From NCBI GenBank assembly GCA_016282555.1, contig JAEEKU010000069.1, forward strand, positions 1 through 8,908: a DNA stretch of 8,908 nt, in the 5' to 3' direction. This DNA is from Methanomassiliicoccaceae archaeon (GTDB lineage Archaea > Thermoplasmatota > Thermoplasmata > Methanomassiliicoccales > Methanomethylophilaceae). The translations under genes and the position numbers were made by a program. Positions 1 through 6,145 of this stretch are shown here, piece by piece. The notes beneath the pieces are model-generated. The model made no database searches, was not told where the DNA came from, and saw only the letters and a program-made list of their open reading frames with translations. Positions within the stretch are counted from its first letter, which is position 1. Each line of letters starts with the position of its first letter.

Positions 1-276
1 AAGGATCGCGCCGATTCTGGCTGCGGCAAACATGAGCGTCACCCAGTCGGGAACGTTCGTAGCCCAGATAGCGATTTTATCTCCTTTCTTAACGCCCATC
101 GCGATAAGACCTTTGGCTACCAGATCCACTTCGGCGCCCCATTCCTTCCAGGAAAGCCTGAGTTCTCTGTCCACGTAGACGATGGCATCGTTGTCGGGGT
201 GCTCCCTGATGCATTTATCGAGCAGATCGCCGAGCCTCTCATCGCTGGTGGCACTTTTTCTGGGAATACACGGCAT
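1..276 (-). CDS. AMP-forming acyl-CoA synthetase (FadD-like), N-terminal part
   Basis: Only the first 92 codons are present; the gene runs off the left edge. The translation has the typical opening of AMP-binding acyl-CoA ligases: a segment LGDLLDKCIREHPDNDAIVY near residues 16-35, then LSWKEW, then VKKGDKIAIWATNVPDWV followed by FAAARIGAIL at the end of the visible part. These match the N-terminal subdomain that precedes the AMP-binding P-loop, which lies outside the window. Full-length members activate a carboxylic acid with ATP to an acyl-adenylate and transfer it to CoA in the cytoplasm; the substrate cannot be told from this part. The start at 276 has a GAGGTGG ribosome binding site seven bases upstream and follows the stop of the XRE-cupin regulator by nine bases, so the two are almost certainly cotranscribed and may be coupled. 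Confidence 0.88.
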   Translation of the reverse strand, partial: MPCIPRKSATSDERLGDLLDKCIREHPDNDAIVYVDRELRLSWKEWGAEVDLVAKGLIAMGVKKGDKIAIWATNVPDWVTLMFAAARIGAIL

Positions 277-285
277 AGAACCACC

Positions 286-840
286 TCATACCGGCGTGTA
301 GAGGACTGCGTATATCTCAGCCGGACCTTCATAACATCCGATGTAATGCGGAACGACCGAATTATAGTACGCGCTGTCTCCCTCTTCGAGAATTGTCTCT
401 TGCTTTCCGTACTTCACAATGACTTTTCCGGAAACGACGATGATGAATTCCTCTCCCTCGTGAATGGAGAATTCGTGCGACTCGTCGCTGTCCATCCTTA
501 TGAAGAGGGGCTCCATGTGCCTGTCCGTTTTGCCTTTGCCGAGAGGGAAATACTGATAATTTCCGAAATCGCCCTTGGATGACGCCTCTTCGACTCTGGA
601 AGCCTTTCTGACGATCACTGGATCGGGCTTGAACTGATCGTCCATGAACGTTCCAAGTCTCTGTCCCAATGCGCGCGAAATCTTTATAAGGAGACCTACC
701 GGCGGATAAGTGCGTCCTTCCTCGACGTCTTTGATTAGTGCGAGCTCAAGTCCGGAGTTTACTGCGAGCTGTTCCTGCGTCAGCCCAAGTTGTTCTCTGT
801 ACTTGCTTACTCTTACACCAAGCTTATTCGCTTCGGCCAT
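286..840 (-). CDS. XRE-family HTH regulator with C-terminal cupin sensor domain
   Basis: 184-residue cytoplasmic DNA-binding protein. Residues about 7-62 form an XRE/Cro-type helix-turn-helix (GVRVSKYREQLGLTQEQLA, then SGLELALIKDVEEGRTYPP and a LLIKISRALG helix). A linker with a YFPLGKG motif leads to a cupin_2 barrel at about 115-182 (HEFSIHEGEEFIIVVSGKV, LEEGDSAYYNSVVPH). Proteins of this layout are usually repressors or activators whose cupin binds a small molecule. The start at 840 is chosen over the ATG at 891 because it has GAGGT seven bases upstream and because a TATA box at 873-880 places the transcript start near 850, downstream of 891. The downstream acyl-CoA synthetase begins nine bases after the stop, which suggests that it is the regulated target and that the ligand is related to its acyl substrate. 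That link is inference. Confidence 0.92.
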   Translation of the reverse strand: MAEANKLGVRVSKYREQLGLTQEQLAVNSGLELALIKDVEEGRTYPPVGLLIKISRALGQRLGTFMDDQFKPDPVIVRKASRVEEASSKGDFGNYQYFPLGKGKTDRHMEPLFIRMDSDESHEFSIHEGEEFIIVVSGKVIVKYGKQETILEEGDSAYYNSVVPHYIGCYEGPAEIYAVLYTPV

Positions 841-872
841 ATTATAACCTCGGACCGGCTGACGCACAAAGT

Positions 873-880
873 TATTTAAA
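873..880 (-). promoter_or_regulatory. TATA box for the XRE-cupin / acyl-CoA synthetase operon
   Basis: On the minus strand this reads TTTAAATA, a near-ideal archaeal TATA box. The usual 25-27 base spacing from its centre puts the transcript start near 850, leaving a leader of about ten bases that consists of little more than the GAGGT ribosome binding site. The placement excludes the upstream ATG at 891. Position and spacing are seen; promoter activity is inferred. Confidence 0.6.
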
Positions 881-1139
881 AATTTTATCACAGCAATTTT
901 TTATTTTATAAGATAAATAATACCCGGCTACGGAATTATCATAATACGCAATGCCGCTGAATATTCTTTAACGAAAGACGACTTGTTCCGAGTTTTAGTA
1001 ATATTATTTAAAATTATCTATTAGCCATAGTTAATTTTTTATCCTATTAATCCAACGATAACAATATTCAGGATAAGTATAAATACAATTACTCAAAAAA
1101 AATAACGGTATTAATAATATTTCCGGACATATAGTTTAA

Positions 1140-1147
1140 TTTAAATA
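1140..1147 (+). promoter_or_regulatory. TATA box for the universal stress protein gene
   Basis: TTTAAATA lies 33 bases before the ATG at 1181, mirroring the spacing of the divergent promoter at 873-880. The predicted transcript start is near 1170, immediately before a strong GGGAGG ribosome binding site (1170-1175), so the leader would be about ten bases long. Confidence 0.6.
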
Positions 1148-1180
1148 CTGATAAATCAGATAATATACAGGGAGGATAAG

Positions 1181-1588
1181 ATGTTCAAAAATATCCTTGT
1201 CGCAGTAGACGGAAGTGAGAACAACAAGGCGGCAGTCAGGATGGCCATCGAAATGGCTAAAAACTACGGTGCCAGACTCACTGCGGTTTATGTCGAGAAC
1301 GTAAGTTACAGGATGCGTCCGGATTACACGACGGTAGACGATCCTCTGAAAAATGCCGATACGGTCTTCGAGTACATAAAATCGGAAGCCGAATCCAACA
1401 AAGTCGATATAGTCTACAAAGTGATTCTTGGACATCCGGGAGAGTCCGTTTCGGATCTGACGCCGGATTACGATCTGGTAATCTGCGGTTCGCTCGGCCG
1501 TTCCGGTCTCAAAAAGGCTGTTCTGGGAAGCGTTTCCGAAATGATAACGAGGTTCTCGGAGTGCCCTGTGCTTATAGTCAGGAAATGA
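1181..1588 (+). CDS. universal stress protein, UspA family, ATP-binding type
   Basis: A single Usp domain of 135 residues, the normal length for the family. The N-terminus MFKNILVAVDGSENN gives the first beta strand and the conserved Asp10 that lies near the nucleotide. The C-terminal region has the full ATP-binding motif G-2X-G-9X-G-S: Gly103, Gly106, Gly116, Ser117, followed by VSEMITRFSECPVLIVRK, the dimerisation strand. It is therefore predicted to bind ATP or a similar nucleotide, like MJ0577-type proteins, as a cytoplasmic dimer; the cellular role of these proteins is generally undefined. It is a monocistronic unit: its own TATA box and a strong GGAGG site lie upstream, and a hairpin with a T-run lies downstream before the convergent cbiL gene. 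Confidence 0.95.
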   Translation: MFKNILVAVDGSENNKAAVRMAIEMAKNYGARLTAVYVENVSYRMRPDYTTVDDPLKNADTVFEYIKSEAESNKVDIVYKVILGHPGESVSDLTPDYDLVICGSLGRSGLKKAVLGSVSEMITRFSECPVLIVRK

Positions 1589-1595
1589 AAGAATC

Positions 1596-1625
1596 CGCGC
1601 GGGCAATGCCCGTGCGTCTTTTTAA
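1596..1625 (+). terminator. hairpin plus T-run between convergent usp and cbiL genes
   Basis: Nine-base arms at 1596-1604 and 1608-1616 pair through one G-T wobble around a three-base AAT loop, followed by TCTTTTTAA. It lies directly after the universal stress protein stop (1588) and before the cbiL stop (1626-1628) on the opposite strand. The T-run favours termination on the plus strand. Archaeal termination depends mainly on the oligo-T tract, so the hairpin may add stability or block read-through in both directions. Confidence 0.55.
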
Positions 1626-2339
1626 TCAGTTTCTTCCCGATCCGTTCTTTTTCACGATCACTGTGGTGAAGTAACCGTATTCTCTGTCCGGATCGGCCTT
1701 TCCGATGTATTCTTCGGGCATGCCGACGTTGCTGATTACGGTGGCGCAATCCCCGGATATGCCGCGCTCCTTCATCATCGCAAGTATCTTCCCGACGCTT
1801 TTTCCGGCTTTCATTATCACGACGTTATCAAAAGAATCGAGCGCGGAAGGAACCATCGGATTGTCTTTAGCGGAAGGAACCACAGCCAGACATTCTTCTC
1901 CCAGAACCAGGGGAAGCTTCGCTTTAGCCGCCCCGCCGCAGAACGAGGGAATTCCGGGTATGACCTCGGTTTCATAGCCCTTTCCGCTGACGTACTGCTC
2001 CAGATACATGAAAGTGCTGTAGACGGAAACGTCCCCCAGAGTAATCAGAGAAACATCCTTTCCCTGCGAAAGATGCTTTATTATCTCGTCTCCGGCGATC
2101 TTTCCGAACTCCCAGTAATCGTCGCCGTTTCCGGTCATCCCGAACAGAAGATCTATAACCTCCACGCCGCTGAGATCCACCGACGGCCTGATGATCTCGA
2201 ACGCCGTGCTGGATTCGCCCGCCTTCTTGACCGGCCTCGCAAGAACCGGAGAGGTTTCAATTATCCTCTTCGCCTTAAGGGTCAGAAGTTCCGGATCTCC
2301 GGGACCTACGCCTATTCCGTACAATTTTCCTTTGCTCAT
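1626..2339 (-). CDS. cbiL: precorrin-2 / cobalt-factor II C20-methyltransferase
   Basis: 237 residues, the usual length. It transfers a methyl group from SAM to C-20 of the corrinoid precursor in cytoplasmic cobalamin synthesis; in an anaerobic archaeon the substrate is probably cobalt-factor II. Class III (tetrapyrrole) methyltransferase hallmarks are clear: the glycine-rich GIGVGPGDPELLTLKA at about 8-23, LITLGDVSVYSTFMYL at 98-113, IPGIPSFCGGAA at 127-138, VVIMKAGK at 173-180 and a YFTTVIV strand near the C-terminus. Its ATG overlaps the cbiH stop as ATGA (2336-2339) and there is only a weak purine stretch upstream, so translation is probably coupled to cbiH. It is the last gene of the minus-strand run, which ends at the shared hairpin by 1596-1625. 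The CbiL/CobI assignment over other class III enzymes rests on overall motif resemblance. Confidence 0.92.
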   Translation of the reverse strand: MSKGKLYGIGVGPGDPELLTLKAKRIIETSPVLARPVKKAGESSTAFEIIRPSVDLSGVEVIDLLFGMTGNGDDYWEFGKIAGDEIIKHLSQGKDVSLITLGDVSVYSTFMYLEQYVSGKGYETEVIPGIPSFCGGAAKAKLPLVLGEECLAVVPSAKDNPMVPSALDSFDNVVIMKAGKSVGKILAMMKERGISGDCATVISNVGMPEEYIGKADPDREYGYFTTVIVKKNGSGRN

Positions 2340-3097
2340 AAAATGCCGTCCATGCGTCCTTTCTCACGATATCCGCGGGGAGTGATCATCAGATCGCCGC
2401 GGACGTAAGTGTTGCTGTTCCCGATTATCACTATGGAGAACATGTCGACATCCGCATCCTTGAGTTTTCCCAGAGTGGTGATCTGCTTGCATTCCCCTTC
2501 CCTGCCGGCATTTCTCACGATTCCGGCGGGAGTGTCGGCAGAACGGTATTTCATAAGGATTTCGGCTGCTTTTTCAAGATAGTCCGTTCTCTTTTTGCTT
2601 TTGGGATTGTAAAGCGCTACGACGAAATCGCCCTGCCCGGCGCAGTCTATCCTTTTCATTATAAGATCGATAGGAGTCATGAGATCGGATAAACTGATTA
2701 TCGTCATATCATGCATCAGGGGAGCCCCCAGAACCGAGGCGGCGGTGGATGCGGCCGTCATTCCCGGAACCACGTCTATATCGATGTCGGCGCCGAGCTC
2801 TTCCGCAACTTCGTAAACGATTCCCGCCATTCCGTAAATTCCGGAGTCGCCGCTGCTCACCATAGCCACGTTTTTGCCCGACATAGCCTCTTCGACGGCG
2901 GTTTTGCAGCGCTCGACCTCTCTCATCATTCCCGTAGAGACGTATTTGGTATCTGCGGGGAAATAGTCCCGGATCATGTCTATGTACGCTGTGTATCCGA
3001 CGACTTCGTCGGCCTCGCGAATGGTCTTTTCAGCGCGTATAGTCATATTTTCCAGGGCCCCGGGCCCGAAACCAACTACTGATAATCTTCCTCTCAT
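2336..3097 (-). CDS. cbiH: precorrin-3B / cobalt-factor III C17-methyltransferase
   Basis: 253 residues. It catalyses SAM-dependent C-17 methylation with ring contraction, the step that converts the porphyrin-like macrocycle toward a corrin, shortly after the CbiL step. Motifs: LSVVGFGPGALENMT at 5-19, VGYTAYIDMI at 33-42, SSGDSGIYGMAG at 81-92, VVPGMTAASTAASVLGAP at 109-126, ALYNPKSKKR at 161-170, GIVRNAGREGE at 192-202 and the C-terminal MITPRGY at 237-243, all typical of CbiH/CobJ. The frame stays open far upstream, into the hydrolase gene, but the ATG at 3097 is the true start: it gives the family N-terminus and has GAGGAG seven bases before it. The ATG at 3112 lies against that ribosome binding site and is unlikely. 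The stop overlaps cbiL by four bases. A separate weak promoter may precede it (see 3151-3162). Confidence 0.95.
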   Translation of the reverse strand: MRGRLSVVGFGPGALENMTIRAEKTIREADEVVGYTAYIDMIRDYFPADTKYVSTGMMREVERCKTAVEEAMSGKNVAMVSSGDSGIYGMAGIVYEVAEELGADIDIDVVPGMTAASTAASVLGAPLMHDMTIISLSDLMTPIDLIMKRIDCAGQGDFVVALYNPKSKKRTDYLEKAAEILMKYRSADTPAGIVRNAGREGECKQITTLGKLKDADVDMFSIVIIGNSNTYVRGDLMITPRGYREKGRMDGIL

Positions 3098-3150
3098 GCT
3101 AATTCTCCTCATCCGGAACTCCGGAACAGCGAGCGCAAAATCCTTTCCGG

Positions 3151-3162
3151 ATATTTCTAATT
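3151..3162 (-). promoter_or_regulatory. possible weak promoter upstream of cbiH
   Basis: On the minus strand AATTAGAAATAT is the only AT-rich patch in the 137-base gap between the hydrolase and cbiH. It sits about 55 bases before the cbiH start, so a transcript would begin near 3130 with a leader of some 30 bases that includes the GAGGAG site. The match to a TATA box is poor; cbiH could equally be read from the upstream genes. Confidence 0.25.
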
Positions 3163-3234
3163 GGCTGTTCTGTCCACTCCGGACACGAAGAAAAGGGTCC
3201 GGAAACAGCGGCCCCGCGGACGCCGTCCGAAAAA

Positions 3235-4014
3235 TTACCTTACGGAGGAAATGTGATCGATGAACTCTTTCTGGTAGAGCGACGGCTTGACGATGTGTCC
3301 GGTATCCGGGATTCTGAGAACCTTGCACCCGCAGATCCTGTCGGAAATAAAGTCCCCCATCAGAGGCTCGACCATTATGTCGCTCAGACCGTGGACCGAG
3401 AGCGTGGGAACGGTAATCCTGCAGAGTTTCTCTCTGGTATCGAAAGAATCCAGAACCTTCATCTGGCGTTTCAGACCTTTGGGATCGAGACCTTCCAGAG
3501 ATCTGAGCGCCCGTCCTCTGGACTCGAGATTTTCGAAGAAATTCTCGGTGAAGCAGAAAGCGTTAGTCATCATGCTTATGTATTCCGGATCTCCCCCTTT
3601 CAGAGCGCAATCCACGATCCCGTTCATGAAATAACTGGATCTGGCGGGGCGGTAGGGATATGCGGAGACAAGAGTCAGGGATAAAAGACGATCCTGGTAT
3701 TGAACCGCGAATTCCTGAGCTATATGCGCCCCCATAGACCATCCGAGCATGTGAACGCGGAAAAGATGAAGATAATCCATCAGACATAGCACATCGCCGA
3801 CCATATCCTGGAACGTGAAATCCCTGTCTCCATAATCGGTAATCCCCGCTCCTCTGTTATCGAACACTATCACTCTGAATCTGGGCGTCAGCTCCGGGAT
3901 CAGCTGCTTGAAAAACGAAGTGTCGCCGGAAAAGCCTGTAATAAGCACGACGGGCGTTCCCTCGCCTTCATCTTCATAATGCATCTTTATTCCGTTAATT
4001 TCTGCAAACGGCAT
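3235..4014 (-). CDS. alpha/beta-fold hydrolase
   Basis: 259 residues, a complete single-domain alpha/beta hydrolase. Visible elements: an oxyanion-hole region VVLITGFSGD at 22-31, FDNRGAG at 51-57, the nucleophile elbow GWSMGAHIAQE at 91-101 with Ser93, the acid Asp212 in HGLSDIMVEP, and His240 in DTGHIVKP. A cap region lies between about 125 and 190. It resembles the PcaD/BpoC-like esterase group, but the substrate cannot be inferred. There is no signal peptide or membrane segment. The start at 4014 has GGAGGG eleven bases upstream, slightly long spacing. It lies 41 bases after the flavin reductase and 137 bases before cbiH on the same strand. Membership of the cobalamin operon is possible but unproven; a role in corrin synthesis is not an established one for this fold. 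Confidence 0.93.
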   Translation of the reverse strand: MPFAEINGIKMHYEDEGEGTPVVLITGFSGDTSFFKQLIPELTPRFRVIVFDNRGAGITDYGDRDFTFQDMVGDVLCLMDYLHLFRVHMLGWSMGAHIAQEFAVQYQDRLLSLTLVSAYPYRPARSSYFMNGIVDCALKGGDPEYISMMTNAFCFTENFFENLESRGRALRSLEGLDPKGLKRQMKVLDSFDTREKLCRITVPTLSVHGLSDIMVEPLMGDFISDRICGCKVLRIPDTGHIVKPSLYQKEFIDHISSVR

Positions 4015-4055
4015 CGGGTCTCAAACCCTCCAATACTGCATCATACAAAAAACCA

Positions 4056-4625
4056 TCAGTTCCTTCGACGGCAGAGTTTCTTTCCGTCCGAAAACGCGCT
4101 GCCGGCTTTGTTCCCGAACGCGTAGTAGCTTTTCCCGACGGTATCGTATACGATAGGTCCGAGTTTGCGCGCGTCGATTCTGCCGTCAGTGAGAATGCTT
4201 TCGTCCGCGGAGACGTTGACTATCCTGCCCAGCAGGGTGCAGGTGCTCTCGTCGAAACTTATCAGCTCGCATTCCAGAGCGAGCGGCAGCTCCTCGATCA
4301 GAGGCGCGTCGACAAATCCGCTTCTGACCGCATGGAATCCGGATCTGGCAAATTTATCGGGGACGTCGTTCGCGGAGACTATGCCGACGTAATCGCATTC
4401 AGAGACGTACTTTTCCGTTCCGATGCTTACCGTGAACGCTCTCCTCTCCCTGATGTTCTCCGCGGTTTTATGCGCGGTATCCATGCAGATCGATATTCTG
4501 TCCTCCTCGGCTATCCCGCCCCACGCCGCGGTCATCGCATCCGGAGTGCCGTCTCCGCAGTAAGATGCTACGATAAAAACCGGCATAGGATAAACCCAGG
4601 GCCTGCTTCCGAAATCTTTTCTCAT
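4056..4625 (-). CDS. flavin reductase-like FMN-binding split-barrel protein
   Basis: 189 residues, matching the flavin reductase-like family (PF01613 type). Conserved blocks: WVYPMPVFIVASY at 10-22, DAMTAAWGGIAEEDRISI at 29-46 (flavin phosphate-binding region), HKTAENIRER at 52-61, the SANDVPDK loop at 84-91, LECEL at 117-121, GRIVNVSAD at 133-141 and the C-terminal RKLGPIVYD...YYAFG. Members bind FMN and either reduce free flavin with NAD(P)H or act as flavin-dependent electron carriers; the electron donor here is unknown. The start at 4625 has an ideal GGAGG five bases upstream. It is the first gene of the minus-strand run and divergent from cysS, with which it shares an AT-rich core near 4668-4680. 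Free reduced flavin can reduce cobalt in corrinoids, so the position ahead of cbiH and cbiL is suggestive only. Confidence 0.92.
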   Translation of the reverse strand: MRKDFGSRPWVYPMPVFIVASYCGDGTPDAMTAAWGGIAEEDRISICMDTAHKTAENIRERRAFTVSIGTEKYVSECDYVGIVSANDVPDKFARSGFHAVRSGFVDAPLIEELPLALECELISFDESTCTLLGRIVNVSADESILTDGRIDARKLGPIVYDTVGKSYYAFGNKAGSAFSDGKKLCRRRN

Positions 4626-4667
4626 TTTATCCTCCGCTGTACGGAATGAATGCGGAACGGATGCAAC

Positions 4668-4680
4668 ATTTTTTAATATT
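4668..4680. promoter_or_regulatory. shared AT-rich core promoter for cysS (+) and possibly flavin reductase (-)
   Basis: The plus strand holds TTTAATAT at 4672-4679, centred about 24 bases before the cysS ATG at 4700. That spacing puts the transcript start at or next to the ATG, and there is no ribosome binding site before it, so a leaderless mRNA is predicted. On the minus strand the same block reads ATTAAAAA and lies about 45 bases before the flavin reductase start, which would give a leader of about 20 bases carrying the GGAGG site. The cysS assignment is the stronger one. Confidence 0.5.
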
Positions 4681-4699
4681 GCCGTGGATAGACCGGCTG

Positions 4700-6145
4700 A
4701 TGTCCCTGTTTATCCATAATACGCTTACCAATTCCAAAGAAGAATTCGTAACTTCCGAACCCGGAAAAGTCAAAATGTACGTCTGCGGAGTCACGGTTTA
4801 CGACGATATCCACATGGGACACGCGCGCAGCATGATAGTGTTCGACACGGTAGCCAGATATCTGAGGTATTCGGGATACGAGGTTACCCACGTTACGAAC
4901 TTCACCGACGTGGACGACAAAATCATCAAAAGAGCCGCGGAAAGGGGGATAGATCCCCTTCAGTTATCTTCCCAGTACATCGAGAAGTATTTCGAAGACG
5001 CCAAAAAACTCGGAATCGGCCGCGCCGACATTTATCCGAAAGCGAGCGAATGCATCGGCGACATAATATCCATGGTTCAGAAGATCATAGACAGCGGATA
5101 CGGATACGCCACTCCGGACGGAAGCGTTTACTTCTCAGTCAGAAAAGTGGAGGAGTACGGAAAGCTGAGCAAAAGAAAACTGGACGATATGAGGCAGTCG
5201 GAACGCATTCAGTCCGGACAGAAAATTCTGGATGAAAACAAACAGGATCCGATGGATTTCGCCATATGGAAAGCGGCCAAACCCGGCGAATGCTCCTGGG
5301 ATTCCCCCTGGGGAAAAGGAAGGCCGGGATGGCATATCGAATGCTCCGCGATGATCCGCAGATTCCTCGGAGACACCATCGACATCCACGGCGGAGGAAA
5401 CGATCTCGTCTTCCCGCACCATGAGAACGAGATACTCCAGAGCGAGGCCGTAACCGGAAAACCGCTTTCCCGCTACTGGATGCACAACGGGATGCTGATC
5501 GTCAGAGGAAGGGGAATGAGCGAGGCCGAGAAAATGTCCAAATCCAAGGGCAATTTCTTCACTGTGAAGGAGGTTTCGGAGAAATTCGATACCGGAACCA
5601 TCAGATTCTACTTCCTCAACGCACATTACATGAGCGAGCTGGAGTACAGCGAGCAGATCCTGGAAGAATCCAGAACCGCGCTCTCCAGACTTGTCAACAA
5701 CTATACCGATCTGATCAGATGGTCCGGAAACGGCCCCGAGGGAACGGCCGGTTCGGACGACTGCTGCGATTCCGTAGAAATGTACAAAAAAGCATTCATG
5801 GATTCCATGGACGACGATTTCAACACGCGCGCCGCGATCGAAACGATGTTCCAGATGGCGAGGTTCACCAACAAAGGAATGAAAGAAGCCACATTATCCA
5901 GGGCCGCCGCCGGGAGATTCGTCAGACTCATTGAAGAATTCAACAGCATTCTCGGGATCCTTCCCGAAACCGGTTCCGGAAACAGCGAACTTCTCGATTC
6001 TGTTATGTCGATACTGATCGATCTGAGGGCGGAGCTGAGAAAGAACAAAATGTACGCTTATGCCGACATGATACGCGACAGGCTTTCCGAATCCGGCATA
6101 CGCCTGGAAGACTCCGCGGACGGTGCCGTATGGAAGAAGATCTGA
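4700..6145 (+). CDS. cysS: cysteinyl-tRNA synthetase
   Basis: 481 residues, class I synthetase of normal length that charges tRNA-Cys with cysteine using ATP. Visible: the HIGH-type motif HMGH at 38-41, KMSKS at 278-282, the zinc ligands Cys29 (MYVCG), Cys215 (WHIECSAM), His240 and Glu244 (FPHHENEI), the TNFTDVDDKII block at 66-76 and the DDDFNTRAAIE segment at 371-381 that opens the anticodon-binding helical domain. The start at 4700 (MSLFIHNTLT) matches the family N-terminus. An in-frame ATG at 4646 would add 18 residues of non-family sequence and lies upstream of the predicted promoter, so it is rejected. No ribosome binding site precedes 4700, which fits leaderless translation. A dedicated CysRS means that this organism need not rely only on the SepRS/SepCysS route. 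The stop overlaps the radical SAM gene by 16 bases. Confidence 0.97.
   Translation: MSLFIHNTLTNSKEEFVTSEPGKVKMYVCGVTVYDDIHMGHARSMIVFDTVARYLRYSGYEVTHVTNFTDVDDKIIKRAAERGIDPLQLSSQYIEKYFEDAKKLGIGRADIYPKASECIGDIISMVQKIIDSGYGYATPDGSVYFSVRKVEEYGKLSKRKLDDMRQSERIQSGQKILDENKQDPMDFAIWKAAKPGECSWDSPWGKGRPGWHIECSAMIRRFLGDTIDIHGGGNDLVFPHHENEILQSEAVTGKPLSRYWMHNGMLIVRGRGMSEAEKMSKSKGNFFTVKEVSEKFDTGTIRFYFLNAHYMSELEYSEQILEESRTALSRLVNNYTDLIRWSGNGPEGTAGSDDCCDSVEMYKKAFMDSMDDDFNTRAAIETMFQMARFTNKGMKEATLSRAAAGRFVRLIEEFNSILGILPETGSGNSELLDSVMSILIDLRAELRKNKMYAYADMIRDRLSESGIRLEDSADGAVWKKI

Larger units (their letters stand above)
841..1180. other. AT-rich divergent intergenic region
   Basis: This 340-base gap between the divergent regulator operon and the universal stress protein gene has no credible coding sequence in either direction. 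It is much more AT-rich than its flanks. It holds the two outward TATA boxes (873-880 minus, 1140-1147 plus), a third TATAAATA at 1078-1085 on the plus strand with no assigned gene, an A8 run at 1095-1102, and a 7-bp inverted repeat TTATCCT/AGGATAA at 1039-1045 and 1070-1076. I saw no tRNA-like fold, tandem repeat array or origin-type repeat. Confidence 0.7.

Noticed and set aside
841..891. Seventeen-residue N-terminal extension of the XRE-cupin regulator from the ATG at 891
   Set aside because: It has no ribosome binding site, it runs across the TATA box at 873-880, and the added residues do not resemble the family. The ATG at 840 has GAGGT at the right spacing.
901..920. Inverted repeat TTATTT/AAATAA upstream of the regulator promoter as an operator
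   Set aside because: Six-base arms made only of A and T in very AT-rich DNA are likely by chance; nothing else supports an operator there.
841..1180. Replication origin or CRISPR array
   Set aside because: There are no repeated origin-recognition-like elements and no regularly spaced direct repeats; the region is explained by divergent promoters.
3217..3234. CGGAC/GTCCG hairpin after the hydrolase stop as a terminator
   Set aside because: On the transcribed (minus) strand the T-run comes before the hairpin, not after it, and the arms are only five bases.
3098..3328. Upstream extension of the cbiH frame into the hydrolase gene
   Set aside because: The frame is merely open by chance opposite the hydrolase reading; the family N-terminus and a GAGGAG site mark the start at 3097.
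4646..4699. Eighteen-residue N-terminal extension of CysS from the ATG at 4646
   Set aside because: The family begins with the MSLFIHNTLT-type segment at 4700, and the predicted TATA box lies downstream of 4646.
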